NCBI RefSeq assembly: GCF_002878395.1
Contig: NC_061115.1
Span: 90,786,795-90,850,794, forward strand
Source of the DNA: Capsicum annuum
Lineage: Eukaryota; Streptophyta; Magnoliopsida; Solanales; Solanaceae
DNA length: 64,000 nt
Direction: 5' to 3'
The notes under the pieces were generated by a model that made no database searches, had not been told where the DNA came from, and was given only the letters and a program-made list of their open reading frames with translations. A program made the position numbers and the translations under genes. Of the stretch, positions 23,669-37,500 are shown one piece after another (the first letter of the stretch is position 1; every line of letters begins with the position of its first letter).

Positions 23669-24050
23669 GAGGATGATCTTGAGCCACCATCCAAGCACGA
23701 ATACCTTTGTTTAAGAGAATATATTTAGTGTACAAAGTCTCAAATTTTGGATCTTCTGCTATGCAAATTTCCTGAGAAATGAAATCATAGGCACGTAGGT
23801 TCAGGGCTAGACCATTTAATCCAAGAGCACTAATTCATATGCCAGTTACTAGTACCAATAACACAAAGAAATATAACCAACATTTATTGGAAAAAGCAAC
23901 CCCAAAGATTTTGGACCAAAAGCTGTTAGCGATGACCATTAAATAGGTTTCTTCGATTTGAGTTGGGTTAAAATCATGAAATATATTTGCACCACACCAT
24001 CTTTAAATAAAGTATTTTATACTGTTGAACCATAAATGGTGCATAGCAAA

Positions 24051-26307
24051 TATAACACCCCAGATTTTTGATCCTTGAAAATTTCTAAAATTTTATCCTC
24101 ACTGTCCTGACTAAGACTCTCCCTATGAGTCATAGGGTGTCTATACGAGTCATAGGACCCAAGTCGTAAGGTGTCCAATATGATTTACCTAAGTCACTGT
24201 CTTGAATACAACCTGAGGCGAAGGGTTGTAAATACTCAAAATGAGTCGTTACATCCCATTCATAGCTTGACAATCTTATTATCCAAAACTTTTTATCTTG
24301 AGTACGACTAGACTCAACGAGTTGTAATGACTCTATAAGAGTTGTAAGGTGTTAATAATAAGGTCAATAGTGAGTGTTCTTGGAGACATTATCTTAACTA
24401 TGACTCATGGAGATGAGTCATAACAAGCCATTGTGAGACCCGTAGCGACTGGGCATAATTTTTCTCAGTCTTTTTATTGAGGATATTCTAAACATTTCCC
24501 CTTTTCCTTAAATATAACCCATGGACTATAAACCCTATTAAGACATTATTCTCACCTATAACACAATCAAAATATGTCCTTTTCTCTCTCAACTTCTCTC
24601 AAGCAAAGCAAGCTATGGTTTTCTTAAGGTTGAGCATCTAGGGGTCAATTCAAGGATTGTTCTCCATAATTATGAATATTTCAGGCATGTAAATCTACCC
24701 TCAAACTTATTTTTTAAAATAATGATATTTAAATAATTATTGGTGTGAAATTAAATGTGGATGTTGACATGGGTTGAGGGTTTTGACATGGTTGGTTCTT
24801 AAATTTTTTTCCCATGAATTATTATGAATTATTAATGGTTTTGAACTTGTGGGGTGCATTATGGAAAATAAATTAGGGATTGTAATTTCCCCCCATTTTT
24901 GTGAATATTGATAATTGAATTGGTAATGACCGCAACCCAATATTGTGAAATTGATTTTGAATATGAAAAGTATGCATATTTAACTCTCTTTAAAAACTAT
25001 TTGCATGGCATAAGAGGCTTATTGAAACATAAATGGGTTTGAGTCCAAATTGATTAAATGGGTTTGAGTCCCAATTAATTAAATGGGTTTGAGTCCCTAT
25101 TGATTAAATGAGTTTGCATCCTAAATGACTAAATACTTTGAAGTCCTTTTGGCTGAGGGGTTAGAGTCTCAGTAGGCTAAGTTTTTGACTTGGCATGATA
25201 ATGAACTTGCAAGTGATATTGGTTTGACGATACCAACGGGATTCCTTAATGCATAATTGGTTTACTTAATAGGGAATGTTAAATATTTTAATTAGACTTA
25301 AAAAATGGTTGTGTAGTTGGTTCGTGAAAGTGGCGGTCCTAAGAGACCAATATTGGAAATTACATTTACCGGCATGCAGGTCTAAATGGTCTGGGGTTCG
25401 AACTCCCTTGTTTATGAGTAGGGAGGTTTAAGTCCCCCTTACTATATGATTGGGAGGTTTGAGTCCCCCATATCATATTAAATGATTGGGTATTTAAGTC
25501 ACCTTAGTATATGAGTCGGAGGTTTAAGTCCCCCGTGTATATATGTATGATTATTCTATGGTTTGTGCAGGTACATGCACTGGGGCCCAATCAGGGGGTG
25601 ATAACTGGGTCCCATATAGCTTGTGGGTACAATTATAATGGTTAAGCTACACAATCTAGGCTAAAGTTATAAAGTTTATGCTAAGCCATGTTCCCTACCC
25701 CAGCATATGATATTTATCTATATATGTATGTATTTGCATATAGTTATGTACACTAAATTTGGATTGGTACTGAATTACTGGTGATGGCATTATTTTTGTT
25801 CCCTTACCCATGAATTACATGATGCATTCAAACCGCTAATCGTCTACGTACGCTGTATCCCCATGCAATACAAGAATTAGGCATACTTTTACTTCTCCTA
25901 CATAGTGGTTAGTTAATCATGGGATAGTTAGTGAGTCAAAATGAATTGGCAAGATTCCATACTTTGAAATGCTTCATTTTATGTTACAGCTTCTTTACAT
26001 CATAGACTTTTCTTTTGAGTTATTTTTGGATATTGTCCGGGGCATGTCTCGACTTTATTGATTTTGTTTTTAATTAGAAGGCTTTGTGGATTACTGTGGA
26101 CTTGGGTATTGGTAGTAGTTATTATATCTGCTTGGTTTATAGTATATTATAGATGTCTTTGAGTTTATCTCTTCTATCTTGTTATATGTTTGGAATTCAG
26201 TCTTTATTAGTATGTATGCTCTGTCTAACTAGGTAAAAGGGGTGGTATCTGGTCCACACTGGACTTGACATACCCTTCACGACCACGCCCTGGTTTGGCC
26301 CATGACA
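24051..26307 (+). repeat. 5' LTR of the chromovirus
   Basis: About 2.26 kb, beginning TATAACACCCC and ending CATGACA directly before the primer site. It contains an array of dyad motifs related to CTACGACTC/GAGTCGTAG (24105-24460), a 28-30 bp tandem repeat with core AATGGGTTTGAGTCC (25036-25140), and another with core GAGGTTTAAGTCCCCC (25420-25535). It matches the 3' LTR pieces with many substitutions, so the insertion is old. Confidence 0.85.
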
Positions 26308-26324
26308 AATTAGTATCAGAGCCT
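26308..26324 (+). promoter_or_regulatory. Primer binding site of the chromovirus
   Basis: AATTAGTATCAGAGCCT follows the LTR end. The core TATCAGAGCC matches the 3' end of initiator methionine tRNA, the usual primer for chromovirus reverse transcription. Confidence 0.8.
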
Positions 26325-27280
26325 AGGTGTCATTGGGTATCTATAAAGTCATGTTAATTAAAGTCTCCTTTATGTGTGTGTAGCACGCCACACTTATAAG
26401 GGAAAGGCTACAAGGCATTTATGAATGTTTCCATTTCTTGTGTTCTACTTTTGGACTGTAGTGTCTAGGACATTGAAATCTCCTCTAATTCCTATTTTTT
26501 TGCATTTCAGATCATGCCTCGCAGATGATCTAAAGCTTATGGAAACTCTTCTGTCCCATTTAAAGACAATGTCGATGAAAATCATCCTACCTATTAGTTA
26601 CAGACTTGATCTAGCATCACTGCTTTTAACTGCCCTTATAGAGTCCTACTAGTCCCTACCAGTCCTCCTCGGGCTTCTTGAGCTAATGATATTCATGCCC
26701 CACCGCCTCAAGAAGATATTTCTCATACTGAGATCCACCGTTCTACTCATCTATTGACCCATATAATAGTCTCTTTGTTATGCCAGTCTGGTCTTGATGG
26801 TGGGAGAAGGAACCAAACAAGAATGGGGAAGAGATAAAGATAGAAGTTTAAGACATTCAGAGCAGGGTAGAAGTCATCTCAGTAATAGTACACATGGGAT
26901 ACAGTTGACCAAGAAAAAAAGTTGGGGAAATTCTAGTTCATACCCATTGGCTAGAGCCACTTACCCTAAGCCATTCGGTGATCGTTATTTTTAAGATAGT
27001 GGTAGTCCTAAGGAACACGGTGCCCAATATCAGTCTATTGGAGCCTAGTTAATCCCACCCTATCCTTCCTACCAATTTGGAGATTAGTTGCATCGTAGGT
27101 TCTATTGTAAAGGGAGGAATTAATGCTTTAACTATGGTCAACCCAGTTATATGTGATGATATTATCCTTCTGCTAGTGTTTCCACTGGAGTTAATAAGAT
27201 TTTAGTAGCTAGTTATTCAGTCTTCAAACTAACGGGTGCTACTTCTAATACTAACATTACCTGTAATTGTGTTATGTTCT
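26325..27280 (+). pseudogene. Chromovirus gag remnant
   Basis: An ATG at about 26515 opens MPRR followed by a stop, like the basic start of Tekay Gag. The rest is frame-broken. Near 27110-27160 the plus strand reads C-F-N-Y-G-Q, a decayed zinc knuckle in which the second cysteine has become tyrosine. No frame longer than about 75 codons remains. Confidence 0.5.
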
Positions 27281-28075
27281 TGCTGCTCATCAAGAATCTG
27301 AGGCATCTCTTGATGTTAATACTGGTATGTTATAACTCTTCTCTTGTGATGTGTACTATTTGCTTGATTTGGGGCCTACTCTTTCTTATGTGACTCCATT
27401 TATGGCTATCTATTTAGTTTTGGTCTTGAGTGTATTCTGAATCCCTTTTTTGTATCTACTCTGGTGGGTGAATATGTTATGGTTAGAGAGTCTTTAAGGG
27501 TTGCATGGTATCTATCTATGGTAGGGAGACCTTGGTAGATCTAGTTGAGTTAGACGTGGTTGATCTTGGTTTTATCTTGGGGATGGATTGGTTTCACTCG
27601 TTCTATGTCTATTTAGATTGTTGGACCCATAAGGTCGTTCTCAAGTTTACTAATGAGCTAATTATAGAATGGGAACGGAGTTTCCTAGTACCTCAGGAAA
27701 GGTTCATTTCTTATTATAGAGCTTGAAAATTATTTTCCAAAGGGTGTTTATTCCCTCTAGTTCGGGTTGAGGCTTTTAGTTCTAAAGGTCCTTATTAGTA
27801 ATAAGTCATAATCTTCCTGGCTTTCCTCCCGATACGAAAATTGATTTTGGGATTAATCTTCTCCCGGTCACTCATTCTATATCCAATCCTTCTTATAGAA
27901 TAGCTTCGACTGAGTTGGAAGAATTTAAGGAGCCGTTAAAGGATCTTCTTGATAAGGGTTTTATCTGCCCTAGTGCTCCTATTTTCTTAGTGCATAGGGA
28001 AGATATTTCCTTCTGGACATGTATAGATTATCTCCAACTGAATAAGGATTTAAAGTGACCTCTTTATAGGGTGGA
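27281..28075 (+). pseudogene. Chromovirus protease and start of reverse transcriptase
   Basis: The protease active-site region reads LLDLGPTLSYVT (about 27360-27400), with the catalytic DSG-type motif altered to DLG, followed by DLGFILGMDWFHSF (about 27560-27600), the conserved second protease block. RT begins with EFKEPLKDLLDKGFICPS (about 27922-27975) and reaches FWTCIDYLQLNKDLK (about 28010-28056), then a stop. The remaining RT blocks, including the YxDD motif, do not follow, so the element has lost most of pol here. Confidence 0.75.
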
Positions 28076-29620
28076 CTAGTATATTACGTGGGGTACTTCG
28101 TTAGTAGTGCATGATTGTTGTTATCCACTAAGTTGAACTTTAGATTTTGACTATGGTAAAAGGGATGTTTGGCTCAAGGATAATGATATGAGATTTGTGA
28201 GAGTATATTTGTAGGCTTGATGGGATGTGTGGAAGTGATTAGGTTGATAACTCAAGAAATAGTAGAGTGGGTAATTATGATACATACTAGAGGTCTAGTG
28301 TTAAAGTGATGAATTGGGGATAAGTCATTAGGTGGGTAAGTGTATTAATTTTATAAGATTATGTTGAGCCCCCGTTAGCTTCTTGTTAGATGAGATTTTA
28401 AGTATGCAAATGCCAGGTGTACTTAGTCCATGTTATTGAATATCTTAGTGTAGATGTGTATGCTCATGAGGGTGTGATTCATAGGGTTATAGCTATAGGG
28501 GCTAAGAAAGGTTAAGTTGAGTATCTCTGGAGGGTAGTATTTTCATATTATAGTTATTGGGGGGAGATGGTGACCTAAGGCTGATCTTAAAATTTTCTCA
28601 TGGAGGAAAGTTTCAAAGAAGAGTCATAGTAAATCTACTCCTATTCTAGCGATTCCCTCCTGTTTTGGGTAGGCAGGCATTCTATCAATGTCTTGCGTAT
28701 TCAAATTGTGCCTATGCCTAAAGTCCTAGTTCTGTAAACAACTTACGTCCATAAACTCATGTCTTACTTTATGCTTGGTTCTAAGGAACTATACATTCTA
28801 TTTTCTACCAATTTATTTTATGTCATGTCCCTGCCCAAAGTGACCCCGTATATGCAATCTCACGACCATTATCAGTCCTTAGAATAAAATGAAATATTTC
28901 CAAGCGGCAAAACTTGTCTTACTTCTTGAATATATAAATCTTAGCTTTATGCTATATGAGCCATATATGCACTAACGTTCATCGCCGTGCCTGGTCTGAA
29001 GGACTTATGCAATGTTATGTTTATTCTGGAGCGACCCTCTGTTTGTGATCTAGATATATTCTAAGAAATATTTCGTGCCTATGGTAGCATATATATTTTC
29101 ATGGGTCCTACATTAAGTAGTACAACTAATACGAGTCATAGTTAAGAAGTAAGATTCCCATCTTTGATGCTTGTGCTCAAGTTCTACAACGACCCTTCTT
29201 TTGGTAGTTGGTAGTGGCTATGGGAGTGTAGTAGTTAAGAAGGGGAGATATGGCAGAATATTTATGATAGTAATTAAGTTGTGAAGTCCATGAAGGGGGT
29301 GTAGAAAATTTGGGAGTAAATGGTATGAGTGATGGGTATACAAATCATAGTGTTATGTGGTTAGTACTCCTTGATTTAAGATTTGAGGTTGCTTGATTGT
29401 TGTAATGAACTAGAGTCATATTATTGGAGGGGTGTAAAGTATAGGGTCCCATGGCTTACATTATCACCTTTTACTCCGAGTTAGGCTCTAACTTAGAAGG
29501 AATATGCAGTAATACTCAGGCCTTGTAGTTATGTATTTTGTGGGGGAATTAGGAGATTGAAATGGTGGAATGTCATGTTCATAGTTGAAAGCATAGGTGG
29601 AGAGCGTGGTTATATTTAAG
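28076..29620. other. Interior chromovirus sequence without readable domains
   Basis: It occupies the place of RT, RNase H and integrase but I can read none of them on either strand. It is shorter than those domains would need, so both deletion and decay are likely. Confidence 0.5.
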
Positions 29621-29860
29621 GTTTATTAGATGTATTATTGGGAGGAACTATGTGGGAATATGGAGAGGATATTAAGTCCAGATATCCATTCTTATTCTCC
29701 ATTTTGGATAATCGTGCTTAAGTTATGTGTTAATCTTAACATCTTTATTTTCCGACTTTTTTTAAAGGGAAGTATGGTTGTGTTTCTGTGTTAAATCGTG
29801 CTAATGGAAACCTTGACCCATCATTCGAGGATAAATGATCCTGGGGGAGGGGGTGTAGAA
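29621..29860 (+). pseudogene. Chromodomain C-terminal remnant and polypurine tract
   Basis: GGTMWEYGEDIKSRYPFLF (about 29638-29695) matches the tail of the Tekay integrase chromodomain (typical form E-x-A-T-W-E-x-E-x-x-M ... YPxLF). Downstream, a purine tract CTGGGGGAGGGGG (29841-29853) precedes the 3' LTR at 29861 and would prime plus-strand DNA. It shows that the element once carried a chromodomain, which in this clade binds histone marks. Confidence 0.7.
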
Positions 29861-29915
29861 TGTAAAACCCCAAATTTTTGGTCCTTGAAAATTTTTGAAA
29901 TTTTATCCTCACTAT
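29861..29915 (+). repeat. 3' LTR of the chromovirus, first piece
   Basis: Starts TGTAAAACCCC and follows the first 55 bases of the 5' LTR closely. It ends ACTAT, the left target duplication copy of the next insertion. Confidence 0.85.
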
Positions 29916-32900
29916 TGTCATGACTCAATTTCTCAGGTCATGATGACACCTACCATAACCCACACGTAGACAAGCCAACCTGTAGTATAGAACGGATAGT
30001 AAAGGACTACTCAACGATAAAAGGAAAAAACTGCAAAATAAATGACATAAAGATTAAAACATAATAGAATCCCAAAGCCTGGCGATATCAGTATAAGAGC
30101 TTTTAAATATAATAAGAGTACAAAAGTGAATTATCAAGATAATTACCCTAATACAACTTATCTCTTCATGCAATACAGAGATTAGTATAATACATAAGAG
30201 AGACATGAGTAATTCTCCAAACGTCAGGAGCTCACTCTAAGTCTCTAAACCATGATGCTCTGCATAAGACACACGTCAACGGCGATAACTCGTACTATGA
30301 TCTGCAAGTTGCTGAAGTGTAGTATGAGTACCAAACGAATGGTACTCAGTAGGCAACTGCCAACTGAGATCCAAAGATAAAACATATATATCCAATATAT
30401 AAACAAAATGAAATCTACACCCAAGATTCCAGAAATCATATCACTAGTCAATGAGATAATAAGGATTAACTATCCTGTTTAGGTATAAGAGACTAACATA
30501 ATAAGACTAAGAAAGCATCAAGGGTGAACTATTCTATTCGAGTTACATTAAATAGATGTCAATGCTATACTGTATATCCCAATCCAATATAAGAATAAAG
30601 GGAAAATGGAAGATATATAGCAATATATGAGATGAAGACACAAATATAGAGTACAAACAAACTAACGGAGGAATATACGATAACGCCATAGCTTCATATA
30701 GCTAGATATATATATATACATATATATATATATACATATAGATGTGAGGCCATCTCAAAGCATAACCTAGATCATCATATTCTCTTATCAAGACGTCATT
30801 AGAATACTATTGGAATTTAATACCATTATACTCGAGGTTTCTAATCTAAATGGCTAGACATGATAATCGTGCATAATAATCTAGTCATAAGATAGAAGAG
30901 GCCGAATAAATTCCTCAAATCCTAATACTAGATCAATGACTAATCTATCATAAGTTAGCCATAGTAATGATCATAACAATGATAATAAAAATATCAATAT
31001 CAGAGTGAATAACCGACTACTCTGGACAACAAAATACCAACACGAGCATATGCATACCCCCACCGCCCTAGACTCGGAAGGTTCAACCAACAAACAATAA
31101 CACAAGGCATATTCTTCACCTATATCTATGTAGCCGTCCCATGCCGGCTAATAGAAATAGGTGCATACTAGTGATTGGCTATACACATGTAGGCATGAAT
31201 GCAAGGTACACAATCAATATCACAATTTATCATAACTGTCATCATCATGACCATCATCATCGTAATCAACCTCTGGCCTTGCCGGGTATGAATATCTCAT
31301 CATAATATCCTCTGGCCTTATCGGGTATCAATGTATTACAACAGTATCCTCCAGCCTTATCGGGTATCAATATATCATCATAGTATCCTCCGCCCTTGCC
31401 GAGTATCAATATATCATCATAGTATCCTTCGGCCTTGCTGGACATCAATATATCATCATAGTATCCTCCGTCCTTGACGGGTATGAATATATCATCATCA
31501 ATTAGTAGTAAAAGAATAACATAAATCAAGTTCTCATAACAATAACCATAACACCATAAAGATAACTATCTCATCAATATATTCTATCTACCCATTGTTA
31601 AATAACCAATACTCATTATTGCATCGCTAATTCACAAGTCATCATCTAGCAAAAGACCACAATCATCATTCAAACATTTATCAACCTATATTCGTTAATC
31701 ATTACTAACTAGTGATATCTTATCACCAACCTCTTTTATTATCTAACCTCATTAATACACAAATCCTCATTTAACAACTAAACAACATCGTAAACTTAGT
31801 CATTAATAACAACTAATCTTCACCTATGCTAAACTCAACAACATAATTAACCATGCATGAACTATCACTAGGTACCATAATTCAAATAAGCAAGGTTCAT
31901 TAACTAGTTTATTAGACTCCTAGTCATGAAGTGCTATAGTCATCTCAGAGGCAACTAATTACCACGTAGCTTAACCCTTAATTAGAAAGAATAGTCATAA
32001 GATTGCATCGTATATAGAATCACATCAATTATTGATATAATAATCATGAATGTACCAAATCTATGCATGCCATCACCAGTATTCAATCAGTGGAACAATA
32101 AGCATCATACCGCATCTTTCTTCATCCCATTTTGGAGAGATGTGACTACATCCTTTACAAGGATAAAAACTTCCCGAATATCTAACCAATATGTTAACAT
32201 GGTCTTCAGCCAAATAATATGTTCGGAATAATCATAAAAACATACTCATAGCCTTTGTCCCATATACATATCTGGAACTTATATCTTTAATCATATTTAT
32301 AAGCCATAGCATATCTCTAATCATCTCCCATATAGGAGGCATCTCGCATAAATGAGGTATGATCTCAATAAGCATATAATCATCTATCACATAGAATATC
32401 TCATGTCAATACGACATACATCATGACTATAAGGAATATCACCTCTCTAGGCCAATCATCATACCTAAGAGGAATATCATCTTTATAAGTCATATATCGT
32501 ATATAAGGGGAAATAGCATCTGTAAAGGCCTAATATCGCATCTAAGAGGAATTAACATTTCTATAAGCCATTAGTCATAATTTGGGAAAAGCCATCACAA
32601 TTTATTAACTCACCAAGCAAATCTCATAAATAAGGGTCATTAGTCTCAACTAGGCCTAACATCTGCAACTAAGTCCACAAGGGCTTATACAAGTCTTAGC
32701 TTAAGTGGGCCGAACAAACCCGGTCCTTATCGTCAATTTCCATATTAAGGCAATCTACGCCCCCAAATAAGGCTAAGGTATCTAGTTCACTTTTAGATGT
32801 CATGTAAGCCATAATCAATCCTAAGATAGGAACTTCATCTAAAAACCTGAGTATTTAAGTCAACTCTACCCAAGTTACGGTTTCAAGACCACTAGACTAA

Positions 32901-34538
32901 CCCAACTAAGGTTAATCATACTAATCATGATTTCAACACTTTAACCACATCCCAAACCTAGCATCATATCATATTCATGCTACAAATTAGTCCAATCTGT
33001 GGAGAAGGTAATAGGATTCTAAAAGGTCATAAGCATTCCACCTTACGTGTCCAAAACCCTCATCTAATTCTCAAAACTTCAATATTCAATACCAAGTTAT
33101 TGTATGCATAATCAAACCTAACATTCACATTCACACACAATATATATCACACATCATCTATGGAGAAGAAAAGACAGATGCCTACCTCAAGGTCGAATCG
33201 CAAAACCTTAAATCATTCTCCAAGACCCCATCATCACCTCACAATACCAAAATGCTATCACACTATCAAAATAGAAGTATAATCATCAATACGAGTCTAA
33301 CGATATCCATATTGACTACTTTTGGTTCGGGGTCAAAATGGACCCTTGGAACGGGTTCTCGGAAAAGAAGGAAAAAACTAAAACTTTACTTGAAAAATGT
33401 ATTCTTCATATTTTTAGAAACCTACATCTGAAAACCCAAGTCAAATTGAGTAAAAAATGAAGTTCAAATCGAAGAAAAATCATTTTTGAGCTTTACCGGG
33501 TAAAATCTTTGAAATTCAGATTTAAATCAAGAATCGAAGTTATTTTGAAGGTTAAATTAATGAAAAACTAGTATTAAATTAATGAAAACTAGTAATTTTA
33601 AAATAAGAATATTATTCAACTGAAAAGGAATGAAATTTGGGTTTAAAATCAAGCCCTAAGAGTTTTAGGGTTTTGAGAAATTAATCAAGAAATTTCTAAG
33701 AAAAGGGTGAATTCTTACCTTAAATTCATAATAGAATAAAGAAATAGACGTTAATCTAGCTTCCCGAGCTTCCACTAGTTTCACTTTTAAGCTTCCACAC
33801 TATTTTAGGGTTTAACTCTCAAGAGAAAAGATTAAAAATGAACTCAAAACTGCTTTAACTAGTGCAGAAAAATCTGCAAAGCTTTTCCCCCTTCCGGATG
33901 GACTTTGACGAGGTGCTTGGAATCCGTTCGGAGTTCGATATACGCAAACAAACTATGTAAACACACTAAATTCAATGCTATGGAATCAATGGATATATTA
34001 AATTTTTGAAAAAATATCATTTTCACAAAGTTGATCCCCAAAATCCAAAATCACAATTTTCCAAACCGAGGGTCGAAATGAGGTTTAAAAGCCATAAATG
34101 CACACAAACATGTTATCATCCCGAAATCCATATTTTTGATCTGCTGGCGAATTCGGATTTTGTATTCGAGGTCATTTAAGGCAAATATGGGTTCCACACC
34201 CATATACCCAATTTTCTAACTTTTTAACCAATAGGTCAAAATGAGCTCGAGTGCATTGAGACCCGAACCACAGGTCTACTTAGCCTAAAATTGATATTCC
34301 AAATTTGCTGGTGCAGTCAGAATTTGCATTCGAGATTATTTCACTGAAGTTTTTTCCCGGTGGTCATTTGAGTCCAACAAAGACTTCAAAATAGGGAATT
34401 AGCTCTAAAAACCAAATGAACTATCCGATAACCGAACCGTCAGTCCCAACAAGTCATAAATGACTTGGGGTAGCTATGGAGAAGGTCAATCGGCAAAAAT
34501 AAGTGTAAATATGGAAAATGGCCTGAAGGATCATTACA
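29916..34538 (-). repeat. LARD-like element, 3' LTR (left copy)
   Basis: About 4.62 kb, in plus-strand reading TGTCATGACTC to ATCATTACA. It matches the right copy throughout, including the 39-bp minisatellite. It has no convincing gene: the ORFs are short, and the longest follows the minisatellite. Confidence 0.85.
31270..31505. repeat. 39-bp minisatellite in LARD LTR, left copy
   Basis: About six imperfect units with core TATCCTCCGGCCTTGCCGGG then TATCAATATATCATCATAG. Because 39 is a multiple of three, the minus strand keeps an ORF with repeating YYDDILIPxKAGG. The same array is in the right LTR. Confidence 0.9.
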
Positions 34539-37500
34539 ATATCCACTACTAAAAGGACTTTCGCCCCAAAAGTCAACGAATAGAAAGAATCTCAAAGGCT
34601 CGAAGGGATAAGGTACTAGGACCGCATGCTCCAAGCATGACTTCCCATATAACCTCGGCGAAGAGAAAACATTTCTGAGGGATTTTGCTACGGGTATTCT
34701 TTTTTTTAACCAGCACTTTCATTCTACTTTCAAACAGCTAAAACTTAACTGTTAATTGGCCTCAAAATGAACCAAGAAGGTTGATGCATACATATTTGAA
34801 CCACATCACACTGATACCATATCTATACCCACATAAATCAGTAAAGGCTTATCTGAGACAAGGTCAACCCAAATCTTGAATCATGCTACCAAATCGAAAT
34901 CCAAACATATACGCTCCATTTACTATTTTGCACATGCTATCTACTCTAGCTAGAAGGAAAAATTACTTGAGTCTTGTCCAAACAGCCTTATCACAGAGAA
35001 CTCAAAGAACTGAAGTTGATCTGCTGAAAGTCCATATGGGAAACAAGAAAATATGCCCATAAGGCATTGTCTAAGTACTCCAATGGAGATAATCAAGGAT
35101 TCAATCCATTCAAATGCTACAACCAGTCCGGATGACAAGAAAACAGATATCTCGAAGTCCAAGGTATAACTACTAATCAATAAATATTCCGCTCCAGGAT
35201 GTCTCATCCACCCAGAATGAAATACTGAATGCAACTTGAAAATATTACTCCCATTTAGTAAATCCTCCAAAATTCTCAAAGAAAACTAAAGCTCGAGGTA
35301 AAAACTGAAATAACCCATATGGAGACCATGGGCTATCATTTGAACACTTATTAACTATAATCCACCGATGTTGAGAAGATCGAATAGGCAATCACAAAGT
35401 AGGCTCAACCAACATATAAATAAAATCTGAACAAAGGCAAGTCTAAAACAGAAGCTGCACGTAAGGTCAACAATACCAAACTAAAATCTCAATACCAAGG
35501 ATGAATTGCTCGGTCTCAAATATCTAAGCAAAAAACTAAAAATGGGTAGGCATTAATTCTCCAAATCTAGCATACTTCCAAATCGTCATTCCGAGGCGTC
35601 AAATCAAAACTGAGCCAATAAGGCTACATCAATGTCAACTATCTCAAATTGACTCTAGTATCCAAATCTGACATACCCAAGAAAAGTCATACCAAGCAAC
35701 AGTCGGGACACATCTGAAGAACAAAATCACCACAGGGATAACTACTAACTGATAACACAAGAATCCTACTCTATATCAGTTGGAGGGAATGAAACATAGT
35801 CACAAAATAGAAATCATACAAACTGATACATTACTAGCTAAAAATGCATATAACCCACTACATAACTGTTAAAGGGCAAGAACTATCCAAATGTACTCAA
35901 GAACTTTCCAAAGATGAAAACTACTCCAGTATTGGCAAAAACTCTAGCGACCCGGAGAAATGTAACTTTAGGCGACACTTAATCAATCTAACACTCTATC
36001 TTAGCAAAGAATAGCCACAAGTATATATCATTAAGGAGAAACACTCCACCAAACCTTATTAGGACTAACAAACTCTGAAATAAGGATTTCCCAAATCCAC
36101 CCAAGAATCGCATCATCATAGAAGAAATATATCAATCTTGAAACCAAGGTCAAATCCAAGACCACCACCATAAAATCAACAGCTCAAGATGAAGAATTTC
36201 TAATTTACCAACTTAAGAAGCGATCATAGGAAAGGCCACCTGTCTCTAACTTTCCAACTTCACTAAAAAAAACCATATCACATTAACAAAGAAGTATCCA
36301 ACCTCCACACTAGCAATAGGGTAACCCATCTTAAGGAAACGAGCCCAACACACTATGAGAAAAATCCACGATATCCCAACACAATATCAAAATTGCTATC
36401 AGACTAATAAATAGCCACAAACTAGGATGAACCTCAAACTGGTCTATTTCACAAATACGTCATATCAGAAGAGATAGCCAAAGCAAAAACATTCGCAATA
36501 CAGGAGGCAAGTCTAAGAATCTCGAACTCATAATAGGCAATATAAATAAATTTCCAACTCTAGGTTATTATAAAGCCACAAAAGGTCAACCTTTCTTTTG
36601 ATATCACAATACATCCCAAAATTAATCTAATACAGCTAACCAAGAGAGAGAACAGTCAACCTCGCCGCGCTAGGAGAAAGAAATCATCAAATCGAGCTAT
36701 ATCTACTCGAGCCATCAAATAATATCACAAGAAAATAAAAGTCTAACTAGATAATAGTAGTTTATACAACTACCCAATAATAATCAATTACATCAAGTAA
36801 CAATATCAAGTGATATTATTAATTAATATCAATAACCTCGCACAGTGGTAGAAATAGCAATAGTAATATCAATATCAATTATATTGAACAGGCAGGACCA
36901 AAATAAACATTAATTGCATGTACCACTCAAGGGCCATAATAGGGGTAATGTGCCAAGATAAATGGGACTTGAACCTAAACCACACCCATAGTAGAACAAC
37001 ATTAATATGGATTTAATCCATCCACTACTAAAAGAAATAAAGCACGGAGTAGTAACATAATCATGAATTTAATAACAAGGCACATAATAATCAATATCAT
37101 TTGATCAAGGCATATAATCACCAATAGGCATGAAAATCTCAATACATATAATAAGAGATAAAGGTGGGAACTAAAAGCACACCAATCGTGGCGATATCTG
37201 CAATCACATGCTCGAAGGGCATGGGAGAAAAAAATCTGAACGGGTCTAACTCGGACTGAACGACTGAATCATCAATTGAGGTGCCACGCATACTACTTCT
37301 AACTAAGGATGGCACAACATCACGAGGCTAATTTGAATGAGCTGAATGAATGGAAATCTCATGCCAAGGACACTCTCTAGACTAGTAGTCGGTCTCTCTA
37401 CAGTCAATGAAAACTTCTAAAGCACTAACATGGTGAGAAATACAACTGAGCCCAAATAGCTGGCCAACTAAAGTTGAGAGAATCCACAAAAATTATGTCC

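Noticed and set aside
31266..31529. Repetitive 87-codon ORF (DDILIP repeats) as a gene for a repeat protein
   Set aside because: It is a 39-bp minisatellite in an LTR; the open frame follows from the 13-codon period and the rest of the LTR is non-coding.
34950..35279. 109-codon minus-strand ORF as a LARD-encoded protein
   Set aside because: No domain recognised, no similar frame in the flanks, and composition like the surrounding non-coding sequence.
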